Source: Akkermansiaceae bacterium (GTDB taxonomy: Bacteria > Verrucomicrobiota > Verrucomicrobiia > Verrucomicrobiales > Akkermansiaceae). From it: DNA of 49,182 nucleotides. The position numbers and the translations under genes were made by a program. Below are positions 35,101 through 43,650 of this stretch, one piece after another (positions within the stretch are counted from its first letter, which is position 1; every line of letters begins with the position of its first letter). The DNA lies in assembly GCA_903827375.1 (NCBI GenBank), contig CAIKHZ010000128.1:1-49182 (forward strand). Reading direction: 5' to 3'. The notes under the pieces were generated by a model, which was not told the origin of the DNA, did no database searches, and saw only the letters and a program-made list of their open reading frames with translations.

Positions 35101-35237
35101 GGCGTGATGAACTCCGCACGGCGGCGGTTTTCCTTGATTTGCTGGGTTGGCTGTCCCGATGCATCCAGTTCCCAATGCCGCTGCGGGCACTCGTAAGGTG
35201 AGTTCAGGATGGGATGGTCGAAGAAGGGATTTGACAT
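32142..35237 (-). CDS. Type III-like restriction endonuclease subunit (Res)
   Basis: 1031 residues from the ATG at 35237 (MSNPFFDHPILNSPYECP), chosen over an in-frame ATG 19 codons upstream because it begins the recognisable domain. SF2 helicase motifs: LATGAGKTTVMAM (Walker A, about 177), VINDEAHHCY (DEAH-type, about 309), and EQVIGRALRRQ (motif VI, about 645). At the C-terminus PDFIVLVDD (about 935) and LIIEIKGYR (about 960) form a PD-(D/E)xK nuclease pair. It is the first gene of the res-DUF262-mod run and should translocate along and cut unmodified DNA. Confidence 0.92.
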   Translation of the reverse strand: MSNPFFDHPILNSPYECPQRHWELDASGQPTQQIKENRRRAEFITPIPKPKKRKGAAAQGEMVFDEGKGLSTKQQRYDPNPIINEIRGFVDIWRNLAPGLWQVTPETQQLLQHWRHHKFSGPRPFFCQVEAVETAIWLTEVAPHSKSGKRILDLLVRVNREANPELMRVALKLATGAGKTTVMAMLIAWQTINAVRRPGSKQFTRGFLVVSPGLTIKDRLRVLQPNDPDSYYASRELVPTDMLDDVNRAKILITNYHAFKLRERLDISKGGRQLLKGRTGEEIRTLETEGQMIQRVMPDLMGMKNILVINDEAHHCYREKAGDSVEDDEDLKGEEKKEAEKNKEAARLWISGLEAVNRKLVVTRVIDLSATPFFLSGSGYVEGTLFPWTMSDFSLMDAIECGIVKLPRVPVAENIPGNEMPMFRNLWEALKKQKVTLPKAGRAKAGDLDPLKLPVLLQTAIESLYGHYVKTFDLWEKAGISVPPCFIIVCQNTAISKLVYDFISGFLQKNTDGSETPVGGRLELFRNFDEHGSPLPRPNTLLIDSEQLESGETLDDNFRGMAANEIERFRREMIERTGDARAGENLTDQELLREVMNTVGKPGQLGASIRCVVSVSMLTEGWDANTVTHVLGIRAFGTQLLCEQVIGRALRRQSYELNEKGLFNVEYADVFGIPFDFTAKPVIAPPQPPRETIQVKALRPERDHLEIRFPRVEGYRVELPEERLEAKFDADHTLELSPELVGPSVTQNSGIIGATADMSLEHLGDMRPSTLLFYLTKRLVMTKWRDPGEEPKMHLFGQLKRIAKQWLDTCLICKGNTYPALLMYQQLADMACNKITAGITAAFSDTRPIKALLDPYNPTGSTKHVRFNTSKTDRWDTKGPSPKCHLNWVILDSDWEAEFCRVAEAHPHVRAYVKNHNLGLEVPYRYGSETRRYLPDFIVLVDDGHPPHPDGSPDLLHLIIEIKGYRREDAKEKAATMKSYWVPGVNHLGTHGRWAFAEFCDIYEIEADFAAKVESQFEKMIQQAANPPASN

Positions 35238-35704
35238 GGCCAGAGCGGGTTCATACGATAGACAATCGGGATTGTTGGCAACTGTCTGCGACATGTCGCC
35301 ACAAGACGCGCTGGAGCGGAAGCTAATTCACCGGGATGTTCCGGAATTCGGTAGTTTTTTTGGGAGGGTCATGCGCGGCGGTGGTGTGCCGGGCTGTGGG
35401 ACCGGGAGGGATTCTGGCTGGGGAAAGACCGCGGGCAGACCGTTGAAGGCCGCGCAGCGCAGCTTGTCCCCCTCAGAAGGGGTAGGGCCGCAGGCAGTGG
35501 ACCCAAGGTGAAGGCTTTCCCCAGCAGAGGGGGCCGAGGGCGGCGCAGCAGGCAGCAGGGGGATGAGCGCATTTTGCATTTTGGTTAGGATCTCCGAAGG
35601 GTAATCCAGCAGGGAATCGGCGGGACAAAGACGGGTGGGTGGATTTGTGTTGATAGGAGGATGGGCCGGTGGGAATCGTGTCTCTTGATTCCAAAACTGA
35701 AGCC
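35238..35704. other. Gap upstream of the restriction operon
   Basis: No gene is supported. The stretch 35470-35570 is G-rich with repeated runs such as CCCCTCAGAAGGGGTAGG and CCCCAGCAGAGGGGGCC, which can form short CCCC/GGGG hairpins and may be a dispersed extragenic repeat. The promoter of the leftward restriction run should lie to the left part of it. Confidence 0.35.
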
Positions 35705-36010
35705 ATGAGAACCAACGCACCCCGTCAACCCACCGTCCCTCGGTGCCCCGCCGCGAAGCCAGCCACACTCCAAGCGGCGGCGCGGTTGCGAGGCTCCGCC
35801 AAAGTCGGCTGGCTCCCGCTGACGGTGCTGGCGCGGACTCTAGCGGGCACGCCACTCGCCACAGGGGCTTCTTTCGCCAATACCGGATCGATGTGGGCCA
35901 CCACTCGCATTTATCACACCGCGACCTTGCTGCCCAACGGCAAGGTGCTGGTCGCGGGAGGCGTAGGCGGCTCCTACCTTTCCGGAAGCAGACTGGAGGC
36001 CAGGTTGTAG
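35705..36010 (+). pseudogene. Kelch-repeat surface protein, 5' fragment
   Basis: About 101 residues. After a signal-like N-terminus it reads MWATTRIYHTATLLPNGKVL and VAGGVGGSYLSGS, the first kelch/galactose-oxidase-type blade common in verrucomicrobial surface proteins, which normally repeats many times. Here the frame leaves family-like sequence after SYLSGS and stops at 36010, exactly where the integrase remnant on the other strand begins. This looks like a gene cut by an insertion or deletion. Confidence 0.65.
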
Positions 36011-36153
36011 TCGGTCGTGTGCAAGCTGCGCTCCTTGGATTTGTGGTTGACCTTGATCCGGGCGAAATATACGCCCTTCGCGTGACGAAACAGGTTCTCC
36101 AACTTCGACCGCTTGAGGCGGGTTGTTTTACATGGGGTTGTCATCTGTTTCAT
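35974..36153 (-). pseudogene. Tyrosine integrase, N-terminal remnant
   Basis: 59 residues. LFRHAKGVYFARIKVNHKSK and ERSLHTTDYNLA match the usual start of phage-type site-specific integrases (arm-binding or SAM-like N-terminal strand). The catalytic domain is missing: a TAG at 35974 follows sequence that belongs to the kelch junction. Its start is 65 bp from the tRNA, the usual place for an island integrase. The gene is inactive by truncation. Confidence 0.65.
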
Positions 36154-36217
36154 CGGGTTTTGTTTTTTTCACCGCAGGGTGTGGAAAATAAGGCTAAATT
36201 TCAACCCAGTCCTACTG

Positions 36218-36290
<73 letters not shown>

Positions 36291-36728
36291 CCTTGGAAAT
36301 CAACGGGTTATGAAGATTCGAGGTGTTAGGAAATGCCTCTGGTGCCCGTGTGGTGCCCAAACGATTTCCAGCCCTACGGCCACAAGCGATAAATCCCGGT
36401 GGTGATGGCAATTTGACCAATAGGAGACGCCTACCCCATTCATGGCCAATTTGTTGGATCGGGGGAATATGGACGTTGTGATCCATCTTGACACTTCCTG
36501 ACCTCGGCGGAAAACGGTTTGGCACTTTTCGGGGGCGAGGTCAGGAAGTGTGACCTTCCATTGGCCGGATTCTCTCCGAACACCCTCCATGACCGTCGAA
36601 TCAGAACCACTGTTCCATCCAGAACGACCGGTTTAGCCGCGTCTGAATGCAGTTCGAGCCTTGAAAGCGCGGAATGGCCCGCAGCTTTACAGTGGCCGAG
36701 GATCCGAGTATGGTGGGCTCTTCCAAGC
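36291..36728. other. Gap between tRNA and histidine kinase
   Basis: No gene is supported. It contains a perfect 16-bp inverted repeat (36491-36551) and the likely promoter of the two-component pair. An open frame extends upstream of the kinase start, but its sequence has no membrane or sensor features. Confidence 0.4.
36491..36551. repeat. 16-bp perfect inverted repeat upstream of kinase
   Basis: The arms ACACTTCCTGACCTCG (36491-36506) and its exact complement (36536-36551) are separated by 29 bases. It is not followed by a T-run, so a simple terminator is unlikely. It may be an operator, or the two ends of a small mobile relic. The kinase start lies 178 bp downstream. Confidence 0.7.
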
Positions 36729-38798
36729 ATGGCGAGATTTCCGGCACTTATTATCCTCCTCTGCCTCTCGTTCGCTGGGGGCACCGTGACGGCTGCTCCG
36801 CCGTCCGAAATCACCAGCGTCGCCGAGGTCCGGGCGCTCGGTGGAACCGGGGAATTCGTCGAGCATCCGGTCCGTCTTCGCGGTGTCATCCTGTTGAAGT
36901 TGGCAGTGGATCCAACTACGGGGTTGGATGCCTTCATGTTCGCGGATGGCAGTGCCTCCATTTACGTGGCTGCGCAGCCCGGACGATTTTCCGGCTTGAA
37001 ACGGGGCGATCTGCTGGAAGTCCGCGGGCTCGCGGCGCGTGGCGATTTCGCTCCCATTGTCATGGCCAGCGGAGTCACCGCCCAGGGCACCGGCGAAATC
37101 CCGCCGCCTGCGCCCGTGACTTTCGACCAGTTGGCCACGGGCAGTTTCGACGGGCAATATGTCGAAATTTCCGGCATTGTCAGAAGCTCCAGGAGGACTG
37201 GCACGCCGGATTCCCGGGCGCTTGCCGAATTGTCCACCGGCGGCGGCCGGCTGGTCGTTAACTCGCAGGACTCGCAGGCGCAGAGCTTGCCAGTGGATTC
37301 CGAAGTCAGGGTAACGGGAATCGTTTTCCAACAATTCAGCCGCGTTGGTCAGGCGATCCATCCCTTCCTGACAGTGCCCCACAGAGTTCCCATTGTCATC
37401 ACGCGCCCCCCTCCGGGCGATGTGCCCTTGCGGCGGATCGACCGCCTCATGGCGTTCTCCAGCGAGGGTGCGCCCGGGCACCGGGTGCGAATCCGCGGTG
37501 TAGTTACCCATCAGCAACGGGGGGAGTCGCTCTGGCTGGAGGAGGAGGGTCATGGCATCCGGGTGCATCTGGACGACCCTGCCGCCTACACTGCCGGGGA
37601 GGTGGTGGAAGTTGCGGGTTTCGTTGTTCAGGGAAACTACTCACCGGAGATGGAGGATGCGTCGGTGCTTCGTCTGGCGGTTGTAGATCCCCCCAGGCCA
37701 GCTATTTTGAAATCCTCGGGAGAGGCACTGGAGCATGATGGCGGGTTGGTTATGCTGGAAGGAAAGCTGATTGAAGTAATGCGGGTGCCACAAGGGATTC
37801 GCCTGGTTTTCCGGGATGCCGAGCGGGATTTTGTGGCCTATTTGCGGACGGACGGCAGTACTCCGGGTCCGGCATGGGAAATCGGCTCACGGGTGAGATT
37901 CCCGGCCATCTGCAGCGTTTCCAAAGTGCCTCCGAGCGACGGCCCTGGAACGGTGGTCCCCCGGGATTTTGAATTGATCCTGCGCTCGCCTGCTGGGGTG
38001 GAGGTTCTGCAAATGCCACCTTGGTGGAATGCCCAACGGAGATTGTGGGCCTTGGCCGGCATCGTCGTTGCCCTCGTGCTGGTCATTCTTGGCGTCGTCT
38101 GGAAGAACCGCCGTCGCCTGCGTCTTTCAAGCGACTCGCGCCGACAAGCGGAGGTCGAATTCGCCGCCATTCTGGCAGAGCGGAATCGCATTGCCCGCGA
38201 GATCCACGACACCCTGGCGCAGGGGCTCGGTGCCATTTCCGTACATCTGGAATTGGTCACGGGCCATGTTCCCGCAGGCACCAAGGCGGCCGTGCATCTC
38301 GCCGAAGCGCGGAACCTGACCCGCGAAAGCCTGACCGAGGCCCGCTTCTCCATTTGGAACATGCGCTCGCAGGTCTTGGAAACCGGGGACAGTTCGGATG
38401 CGATCGCCGGGGTCCTCGACCGGCTCACCGACCTCGAAGGTCTTGAGAGCCATTTTTCTGTTGCGGGTGAGCCCTTCCGCTTGCCGCCTGTGACGGAGAA
38501 CAACCTTCTCCGTATCGCTCAAGAGGCGATTACCAATGCGGTCAGACATGCCCGGGCCACCCGCATCGAGGTCAGCCTCGCTTTCGCTCGCGAGGAGATC
38601 TGCCTGAAGGTGAGCGACAACGGTCGCGGGTTTGACCGCTCCGTGGTGCCGCCGGTCAGTTCTCACTTCGGGCTGGTGGGCATGCGGGAGCGGGCGGCCG
38701 AGACGCACGGCACGCTCACGATTGAAAGTGACCATGGCAAAGGGACCGTGGTTTCCTACGTATTGCCCGTGTCTTTCGCCACAGGCATCCCTTCCTAA
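36729..38798 (+). CDS. Sensor histidine kinase, NarX/DegS-type
   Basis: 689 residues from the ATG at 36729, which starts a clear signal peptide (MARFPALIILLCLSFAGGTV). A periplasmic region of about 400 residues contains repeated OB-like modules (VRLRGVILL, YVEISGIVRSS, HRVRIRGVVTHQ). A membrane helix lies near 436-458. The cytoplasmic part has a HisKA_3 domain with RIAREIHDTLAQGL, the phosphorylated His being about residue 493, and a HATPase_c domain (RIAQEAITNAVRHA, DNGRGFD, GMRERA). It pairs with the response regulator 14 bp downstream. The signal sensed is unknown. Confidence 0.9.
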   Translation: MARFPALIILLCLSFAGGTVTAAPPSEITSVAEVRALGGTGEFVEHPVRLRGVILLKLAVDPTTGLDAFMFADGSASIYVAAQPGRFSGLKRGDLLEVRGLAARGDFAPIVMASGVTAQGTGEIPPPAPVTFDQLATGSFDGQYVEISGIVRSSRRTGTPDSRALAELSTGGGRLVVNSQDSQAQSLPVDSEVRVTGIVFQQFSRVGQAIHPFLTVPHRVPIVITRPPPGDVPLRRIDRLMAFSSEGAPGHRVRIRGVVTHQQRGESLWLEEEGHGIRVHLDDPAAYTAGEVVEVAGFVVQGNYSPEMEDASVLRLAVVDPPRPAILKSSGEALEHDGGLVMLEGKLIEVMRVPQGIRLVFRDAERDFVAYLRTDGSTPGPAWEIGSRVRFPAICSVSKVPPSDGPGTVVPRDFELILRSPAGVEVLQMPPWWNAQRRLWALAGIVVALVLVILGVVWKNRRRLRLSSDSRRQAEVEFAAILAERNRIAREIHDTLAQGLGAISVHLELVTGHVPAGTKAAVHLAEARNLTRESLTEARFSIWNMRSQVLETGDSSDAIAGVLDRLTDLEGLESHFSVAGEPFRLPPVTENNLLRIAQEAITNAVRHARATRIEVSLAFAREEICLKVSDNGRGFDRSVVPPVSSHFGLVGMRERAAETHGTLTIESDHGKGTVVSYVLPVSFATGIPS

Positions 38799-38812
38799 AA
38801 TCCGAACCTCAC

Positions 38813-39433
38813 ATGTTAATCCGCATTCTCATCGTCGATGATCACCCGGCTCTCCGGGCCGGGCTCAACGCCTTGTTATCCAACGAGGACGACATGGAAG
38901 TCATCGCTGAAGCCTCCACCGGGGACGAGGGCGTCGCGATGTTCCTGCGGCACCGGCCGGACATTGTGCTGATGGATCTGCGGCTGCCGGGCCTCAGTGG
39001 AGTGGATGCCATTCTCGCCATCCGGGCGAAGGACCCCACCGCCCGGATCATCGTCAACACGACCTATGATACTGACGAGGACATTTATCGCGCCCTCCAA
39101 TCCGGTGCCAGTTCCTACCTGCTGAAGGACATGTTCAAGGAGGAGATTTTCGCGACCGTCCGGTCGGTCCATGCCGGGCGTGCGGTGCTACCCTCGCAGG
39201 TTGCCCAACGGCTTGGCGAGCGCCTCCGTCGCCCGGAACTCACGTCCCGAGAACTGGCCGTGCTGGAGCTGCTGGCCAAGGGACGCAGCAACAAGGAGAT
39301 CGCCGAGGGCCTCGCCATCAGCGAGGACACCGTGAAATTCCGCCTCAAGGGCCTGTTCTCAAAACTCGGCGTCATGGACCGCACCAACGCCGTCGTCAGC
39401 GCGGTCCGCCACGGCATCGTGCATCTGGATTGA
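38813..39433 (+). CDS. LuxR/NarL-type response regulator
   Basis: 206 residues. The receiver domain has the acidic pair at ILIVDDHP, phosphoacceptor Asp 55 in IVLMDLRLPG, and Lys 105 in SYLLKDM. The C-terminal LuxR-type HTH (about 143-190) reads LTSRELAVLELLAKGRSNKE and TVKFRLKGLFSKLG. It is expected to be phosphorylated by the kinase 14 bp upstream and to bind DNA as a dimer. The pair is probably one transcript. Target genes are not evident; the repeat-rich surface-protein gene lies 258 bp downstream. Confidence 0.95.
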   Translation: MLIRILIVDDHPALRAGLNALLSNEDDMEVIAEASTGDEGVAMFLRHRPDIVLMDLRLPGLSGVDAILAIRAKDPTARIIVNTTYDTDEDIYRALQSGASSYLLKDMFKEEIFATVRSVHAGRAVLPSQVAQRLGERLRRPELTSRELAVLELLAKGRSNKEIAEGLAISEDTVKFRLKGLFSKLGVMDRTNAVVSAVRHGIVHLD

Positions 39434-39583
39434 ACAGATGATCAGCGCATGCCGCAATCTTCGTGATGGAAGCGCAACCGCTCATCCTTGTTCGGCTGCC
39501 AGCAGCCCATATTTCCATACAGCGGGCTGACCTGCAACGAGAGGCCACTGGTCCCATGGATGCGAGTTAGGGCCAAAAACCTA

Positions 39584-39606
39584 CCCAAAAGAGAGCTTTT
39601 TTTGGG
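39584..39606 (+). terminator. Possible intrinsic terminator after the two-component pair
   Basis: CCCAAAA, a 6 to 8-base loop containing GAGAGC, then TTTT and GGG give a 7-bp stem. The T-run lies inside the 3' arm rather than after it, so termination strength is uncertain. The response-regulator gene ends about 150 bp upstream. Confidence 0.35.
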
Positions 39607-39691
39607 GGGAGATTCCGTGGTAGTGATGGACGGTTGCACGCGAAAGAAACGCGCGTGCCATCGTGAAATCTAATCCCCAACCCATGAACCC

Positions 39692-42600
39692 ATGAAAGAC
39701 ATATCTCACACCAGTCCAATCCAGCCCGGATTCTCGGGTGGACTTTCCGCCGCTCTCGCGATGAGCAGATCCTTGGCCGCCAGTCTTGTGCTGCTGCCGA
39801 CGGCATTGTTAGCTGACTCGTTTTGGGACGGGGGTGGCAGCGCGAGCTTGTGGTCGGAGGCTGCCAACTGGTCTGACGATGTCATGCCGAGTTCTGGCAA
39901 TGTGTGGATCGGGAATGGCCAAACTAGCAAAATTCCGGAAGTCAACGCTGGTACGGCAAGCGCTCCAAGCACCCTCTATGTCGGCCATAACAGGTATGGC
40001 TGGGCTGGTCCCGGCAGCCTTACGGTCAGCGGCGGGACGCTGCAGGTTGGCGGCGGGATTGCCGTCGGCGTCGATTGGAAAAATGGTGCGGTGACCCAAA
40101 CGGGTGGCCAGGTGAATGCGGGTGAACTGGATTTGGGGCACGAAAGCAATTTCGGCAGCTATACGATCAGCGGTGGGGCGCTCAATGCAGGCGGCCATCT
40201 TCTGCTGTCCGATGCCGGCACCAGCAGCGGCTTGTTTGAAGTCAACGGCAGTGGGGCGACGAGTATTACCGCGAGCTATCAGCTCCGCTTCCGCAATGGA
40301 ACAGGCGAGTTGAAATACGTCCTGGACGCCGGCGGAGTCACCCCCATCACCGCCGCCCGTCTCATCCTGAGTACCGGCGCGGGCCGCATCCTCACCGTGG
40401 ATGCCAGCGCCTATACGGGTCCGCCGGCAGACATCGTCTTGGTGGACTACTCCGCCACTGGCTACTGGGACGGCAACCCGTTCAGCGCGGTCAATCTCAG
40501 TGCCAATGCAAGCGCCGTTTCCTTCGGCGGGGTGCTGTCCAATCGGCTGACCGTTCATGTGGTTGCCGCCGTCTTGCCCGCCACCACGACCACGCTGGTC
40601 CGTAGCTCGGGCACCGGCACGACCTCGACCTTCGGCGAGCCGCTGAGCTTCGATGTGACCGTGAGTGGAGCCCCCGGGTCCCCGACTGGCAACGTTAGCC
40701 TGAGGGACGGTGGTCCCAGCGGGGCACCCCTGGGGAGCGGCACCCTCTCCAGCGGCGCGTGAACCATCACCACCAACGTGTTGGCGGTCGGCACCCATGA
40801 CAACATCGTGGCCGTCTATGGTGGCGACAGCACCCATGCCAGCAGCACTTCGAGCGCCTTGACGGGCACCCAAACCGTCAATCCAACGGTGACCACCGTG
40901 ACTTGGGATGGGGGAGGGGCCACGAATCTGTGGTCGGAGGCCGCCAACTGGTCTGACAATATCCTGCCGAGTGCTTTTACGGGCACCGTGCGGATCGGTG
41001 ACAATGGGGGCACAATCACCAAAATGCCGGAGGTCGCCGCCGGCACGGCAGTCGCCGCAAATTCCTGCTACGTGGGCGACAACAGCAGCGGCCCCGGCAG
41101 CCTCAAGGTGAGTGGCGGGACCCTGCAGGTCAATGGTGGAGGACTCTATGTTGGCACCAATTTTAGGAATGGCGCGGTGACTCAGACAGGCGGCCAGGTC
41201 ACTGTGGCTGGCGAGATGGCGCTCGGGCACGAAACCAATTTCGGCAGCTATACAATCAGCGGCGGGGCACTCAATGCCGGCGCCCATCTGCTGCTGTCCG
41301 ATGCCGGCACCAGCAGCGGCTTGTTTGAAGTCAACGGCAGTGGGGCGACGAGTATTACCGCGAGCTATCAGCTCCGCTTCCGCAATGGAACAGGCGAGTT
41401 GAAATACGTTCTGGACGCCGCAGGAGTCACCCCCATCACCGCCGCCCGTCTCATCCTGAGTACCGGCGCGGGCCGCATCCTCACCGTGGATGCCAGCGCC
41501 TATACGGGTCCGCCGGCAGACATCGTATTGGTGGACTACTCCGCCACTGGCTACTGGGATGGCAACCCGTTCACGACGGTGAATCTCAGTGGCGGCGCAA
41601 CCTCGATCTCCTTCGGCAGTGTGATTGCCAATAAGCTCACCGTCCATGTGGTTCCTGTCGTCCTGACCCCCACCACGACCACGCTGGCCCGCAGTTCGGG
41701 CACCGGCACGACTTCGATCTTCGGCGATCCGTTGAGCTTCGATGTGACCGTGAGCGGAGCCCCCGGATCCCCGACCGGCAACGTCACCCTGAGGGACGGT
41801 GGGTCTAGCGGGGCACCCCTCGGCACCGGCACACTCTCCAGCGGCGCGTGCATCATCACCACCAACGTGTTGACGGTCGGCACCCACAACAACATCGTGG
41901 CCATTTATGATGGCGACAGCAGCTATGCCACCAGCACTTCGAGCGCCTTGACGGGCACCCAAACCGTCATTCCAACGGTTACCACCGTGACTTGGGACGG
42001 GGGAGGTACCACGAATTTGTGGTCGGAGGCCGCCAACTGGTCTGACAATATCCTGCCGAGTGCTTTTACGGGCACCGTGCGTATCGGTGACAATGGGGGC
42101 ACGATCAGCAAAATGCCGGAGATCGCCGCCGGCACGGCGATCGCCGCAAATTCCTGCTACGTGGGCGACAATGCCAGTGGCAACGGCCCAGGGACCCTCA
42201 CGGTCAGCGGTGGCACCCTGCAGGTTAATTTGGGAGGGCTATACGTCGGATATAATCTCAAGAATGGCGCGCTTACCCAGACGGGCGGCCAGGTTTCTGT
42301 GGCTGGCGAGACGGCGCTCGGGGGCGGGCCCAATTTCGGCAGCTATAAGATCAGCGGTGGCTCGCTCAATGCGGGTGCTCATCTGCTGCTGACCGATGCG
42401 GGCACCAGCAGCGGTCTGCTCGAAGTTGACGGCACGGATCCGATGAGCATTGCGGCGGGCTATCAGGTCCTGTTCCGCAATGGAGCAGGTGAGTTGAAAT
42501 ATGTCATGGATGCCTCAGGAGTAACGCCGATCACCACCCCGCGTCTGAACTTCAATAACTCCACCACCCACAAACTGACCGTGGACGCCAGCGCCTATGC

Positions 42601-43426
42601 CGGGCCTGAGGACGATTTGATCCTGATGGACAACGCGGGTGGCAGTCTGAGCTTCAGCGGTCAATTCGGCACGCTCAATCTGAGTGGCGGCGCACAGTCG
42701 ATCGCCTACGGCACGGTGGTTCCCAATGCCCTGACCGTTTACGTGGTTCCTTCCTACCTGACCCGTACGAACACCACGGTGGCCCGCGGTTCGGGCACCG
42801 GCACGACTTCGACCTACGGCGCTCCCTTGAGCTTCGAGGTGACTGTGAGCGGGCAGCCCGGCCCCCCGACCGGCAACGTCACCCTGAAGGACGGTGGCCC
42901 TGGCGGCACCACAATCGGTACCGGAACCCTCTCGGGCGGCACCTGTACCATCATCACCACCAGTCTGGCGGTCGGCACTCATGACAATATCGTGGCCGTC
43001 TATGGTCGAGGCAACGACACCTTCGCCTCCAGCACGTCCAGCCCCTTGGCGGGTGCCCAAGTCGTTAACATCGCCGCCACCTACGCCACTTGGGCTGCCG
43101 CCAACAAGGTAACGGGCGGACCGAACGGCGATTCTGACCATGACGGCATCAGCAACCTGGTCGAATACGCACTTAACCTCAATCCGGCCGGTTCCGATGG
43201 CTCGCCCGGCACGCTCACCGGCAAGCTACTCAGCTTCGCCAAGCGCGCCGAAGCCGTTACCAACGGGGACGTCACCTACATGATCGAGGTATCCACCGAC
43301 CTCGGGCTCACCCACCCGTGGACCGAGGTTTCGAGTTACCAGACCAACGACGGCACGACTATTTCATGCATCCTGCCGGACGGTGTGCCCGCGAGTTTCG
43401 CCCGCCTCAAGGTGACGGCGCCGTGA
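39692..43426 (+). pseudogene. Secreted triple-repeat beta-strand protein broken by in-frame TGA
   Basis: 1244 codons plus stop, same frame on both sides of a TGA at 40760-40762. After a signal peptide (about residues 20-48) come three repeats of about 360 residues. Each has a WSEAANWSD start, a beta-strand stretch (VSGGTLQV, ALTQTGGQV-type), an LSDAGTSSGLFEV motif, and an Ig-like module (SSGTGTTSTFGEPLSFDVTV in copy 1, then GNVTLRDGG-type strands). The C-terminal part (DSDHDGISNLVEYALNLNP and IEVSTDLG) is typical of verrucomicrobial exported proteins. The first repeat ends at the TGA, where copies 2 and 3 have TGC and TGT. Downstream of it reading resumes with no frameshift. It is either a recent nonsense mutation, a sequencing error or a recoded site. 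Confidence 0.8.
39851..43060 (+). repeat. Three tandem approximately 1.08-kb repeats
   Basis: The anchor TGGTCGGAGGC occurs at 39851, 40931 and 42020, giving periods of 1080 and 1089 bp. Copies 1 and 2 are nearly identical between about 40202-40437 and 41291-41526, with only a few base differences, while copy 3 is more diverged. All lie in one reading frame. Confidence 0.9.
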
Positions 43427-43514
43427 CGTACTGGCGGCAAACGGGTTGATCGTCTTGGATTGATAGAGTGAAAGCAGCCGCTATGCTCTACTGATAACTC
43501 TCAACTCGTGATGA

Positions 43515-43545
43515 ACCGGTGCCCTCTTGCAGGCAGGGCACCGGT
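43515..43545 (+). terminator. Hairpin downstream of the repeat protein
   Basis: A perfect 11-bp stem, ACCGGTGCCCT at 43515-43525 and its complement at 43535-43545, with a 9-base loop, about 90 bp after the stop codon. No T-run follows, so it is a stability or factor-dependent signal rather than a clear intrinsic terminator. Confidence 0.55.
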
Positions 43546-43650
43546 GGACCGGCAGAATTAAATCGTTAGGCGCTTCTGCCAACAAGAGCGTGCCAATGTC
43601 CGGGGTTATCCGCTAAATCGCATTCCCCGCCTGAGCTCGCATAAACATCC

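Noticed and set aside
40757-40800. Selenocysteine recoding at the TGA in the repeat protein
   Set aside because: The Cys-to-TGA swap fits, but the next 40 bases give no stem longer than five pairs and the loop would be only two bases. A nonsense mutation or sequencing error is more likely.
39809-41962. 717-codon open frame on the minus strand across the surface-protein repeats
   Set aside because: It lies opposite a gene with signal peptide and clear repeats, and its own sequence is low-complexity and lacks any recognisable domain. The length is a side effect of the repeat and GC-rich codons.
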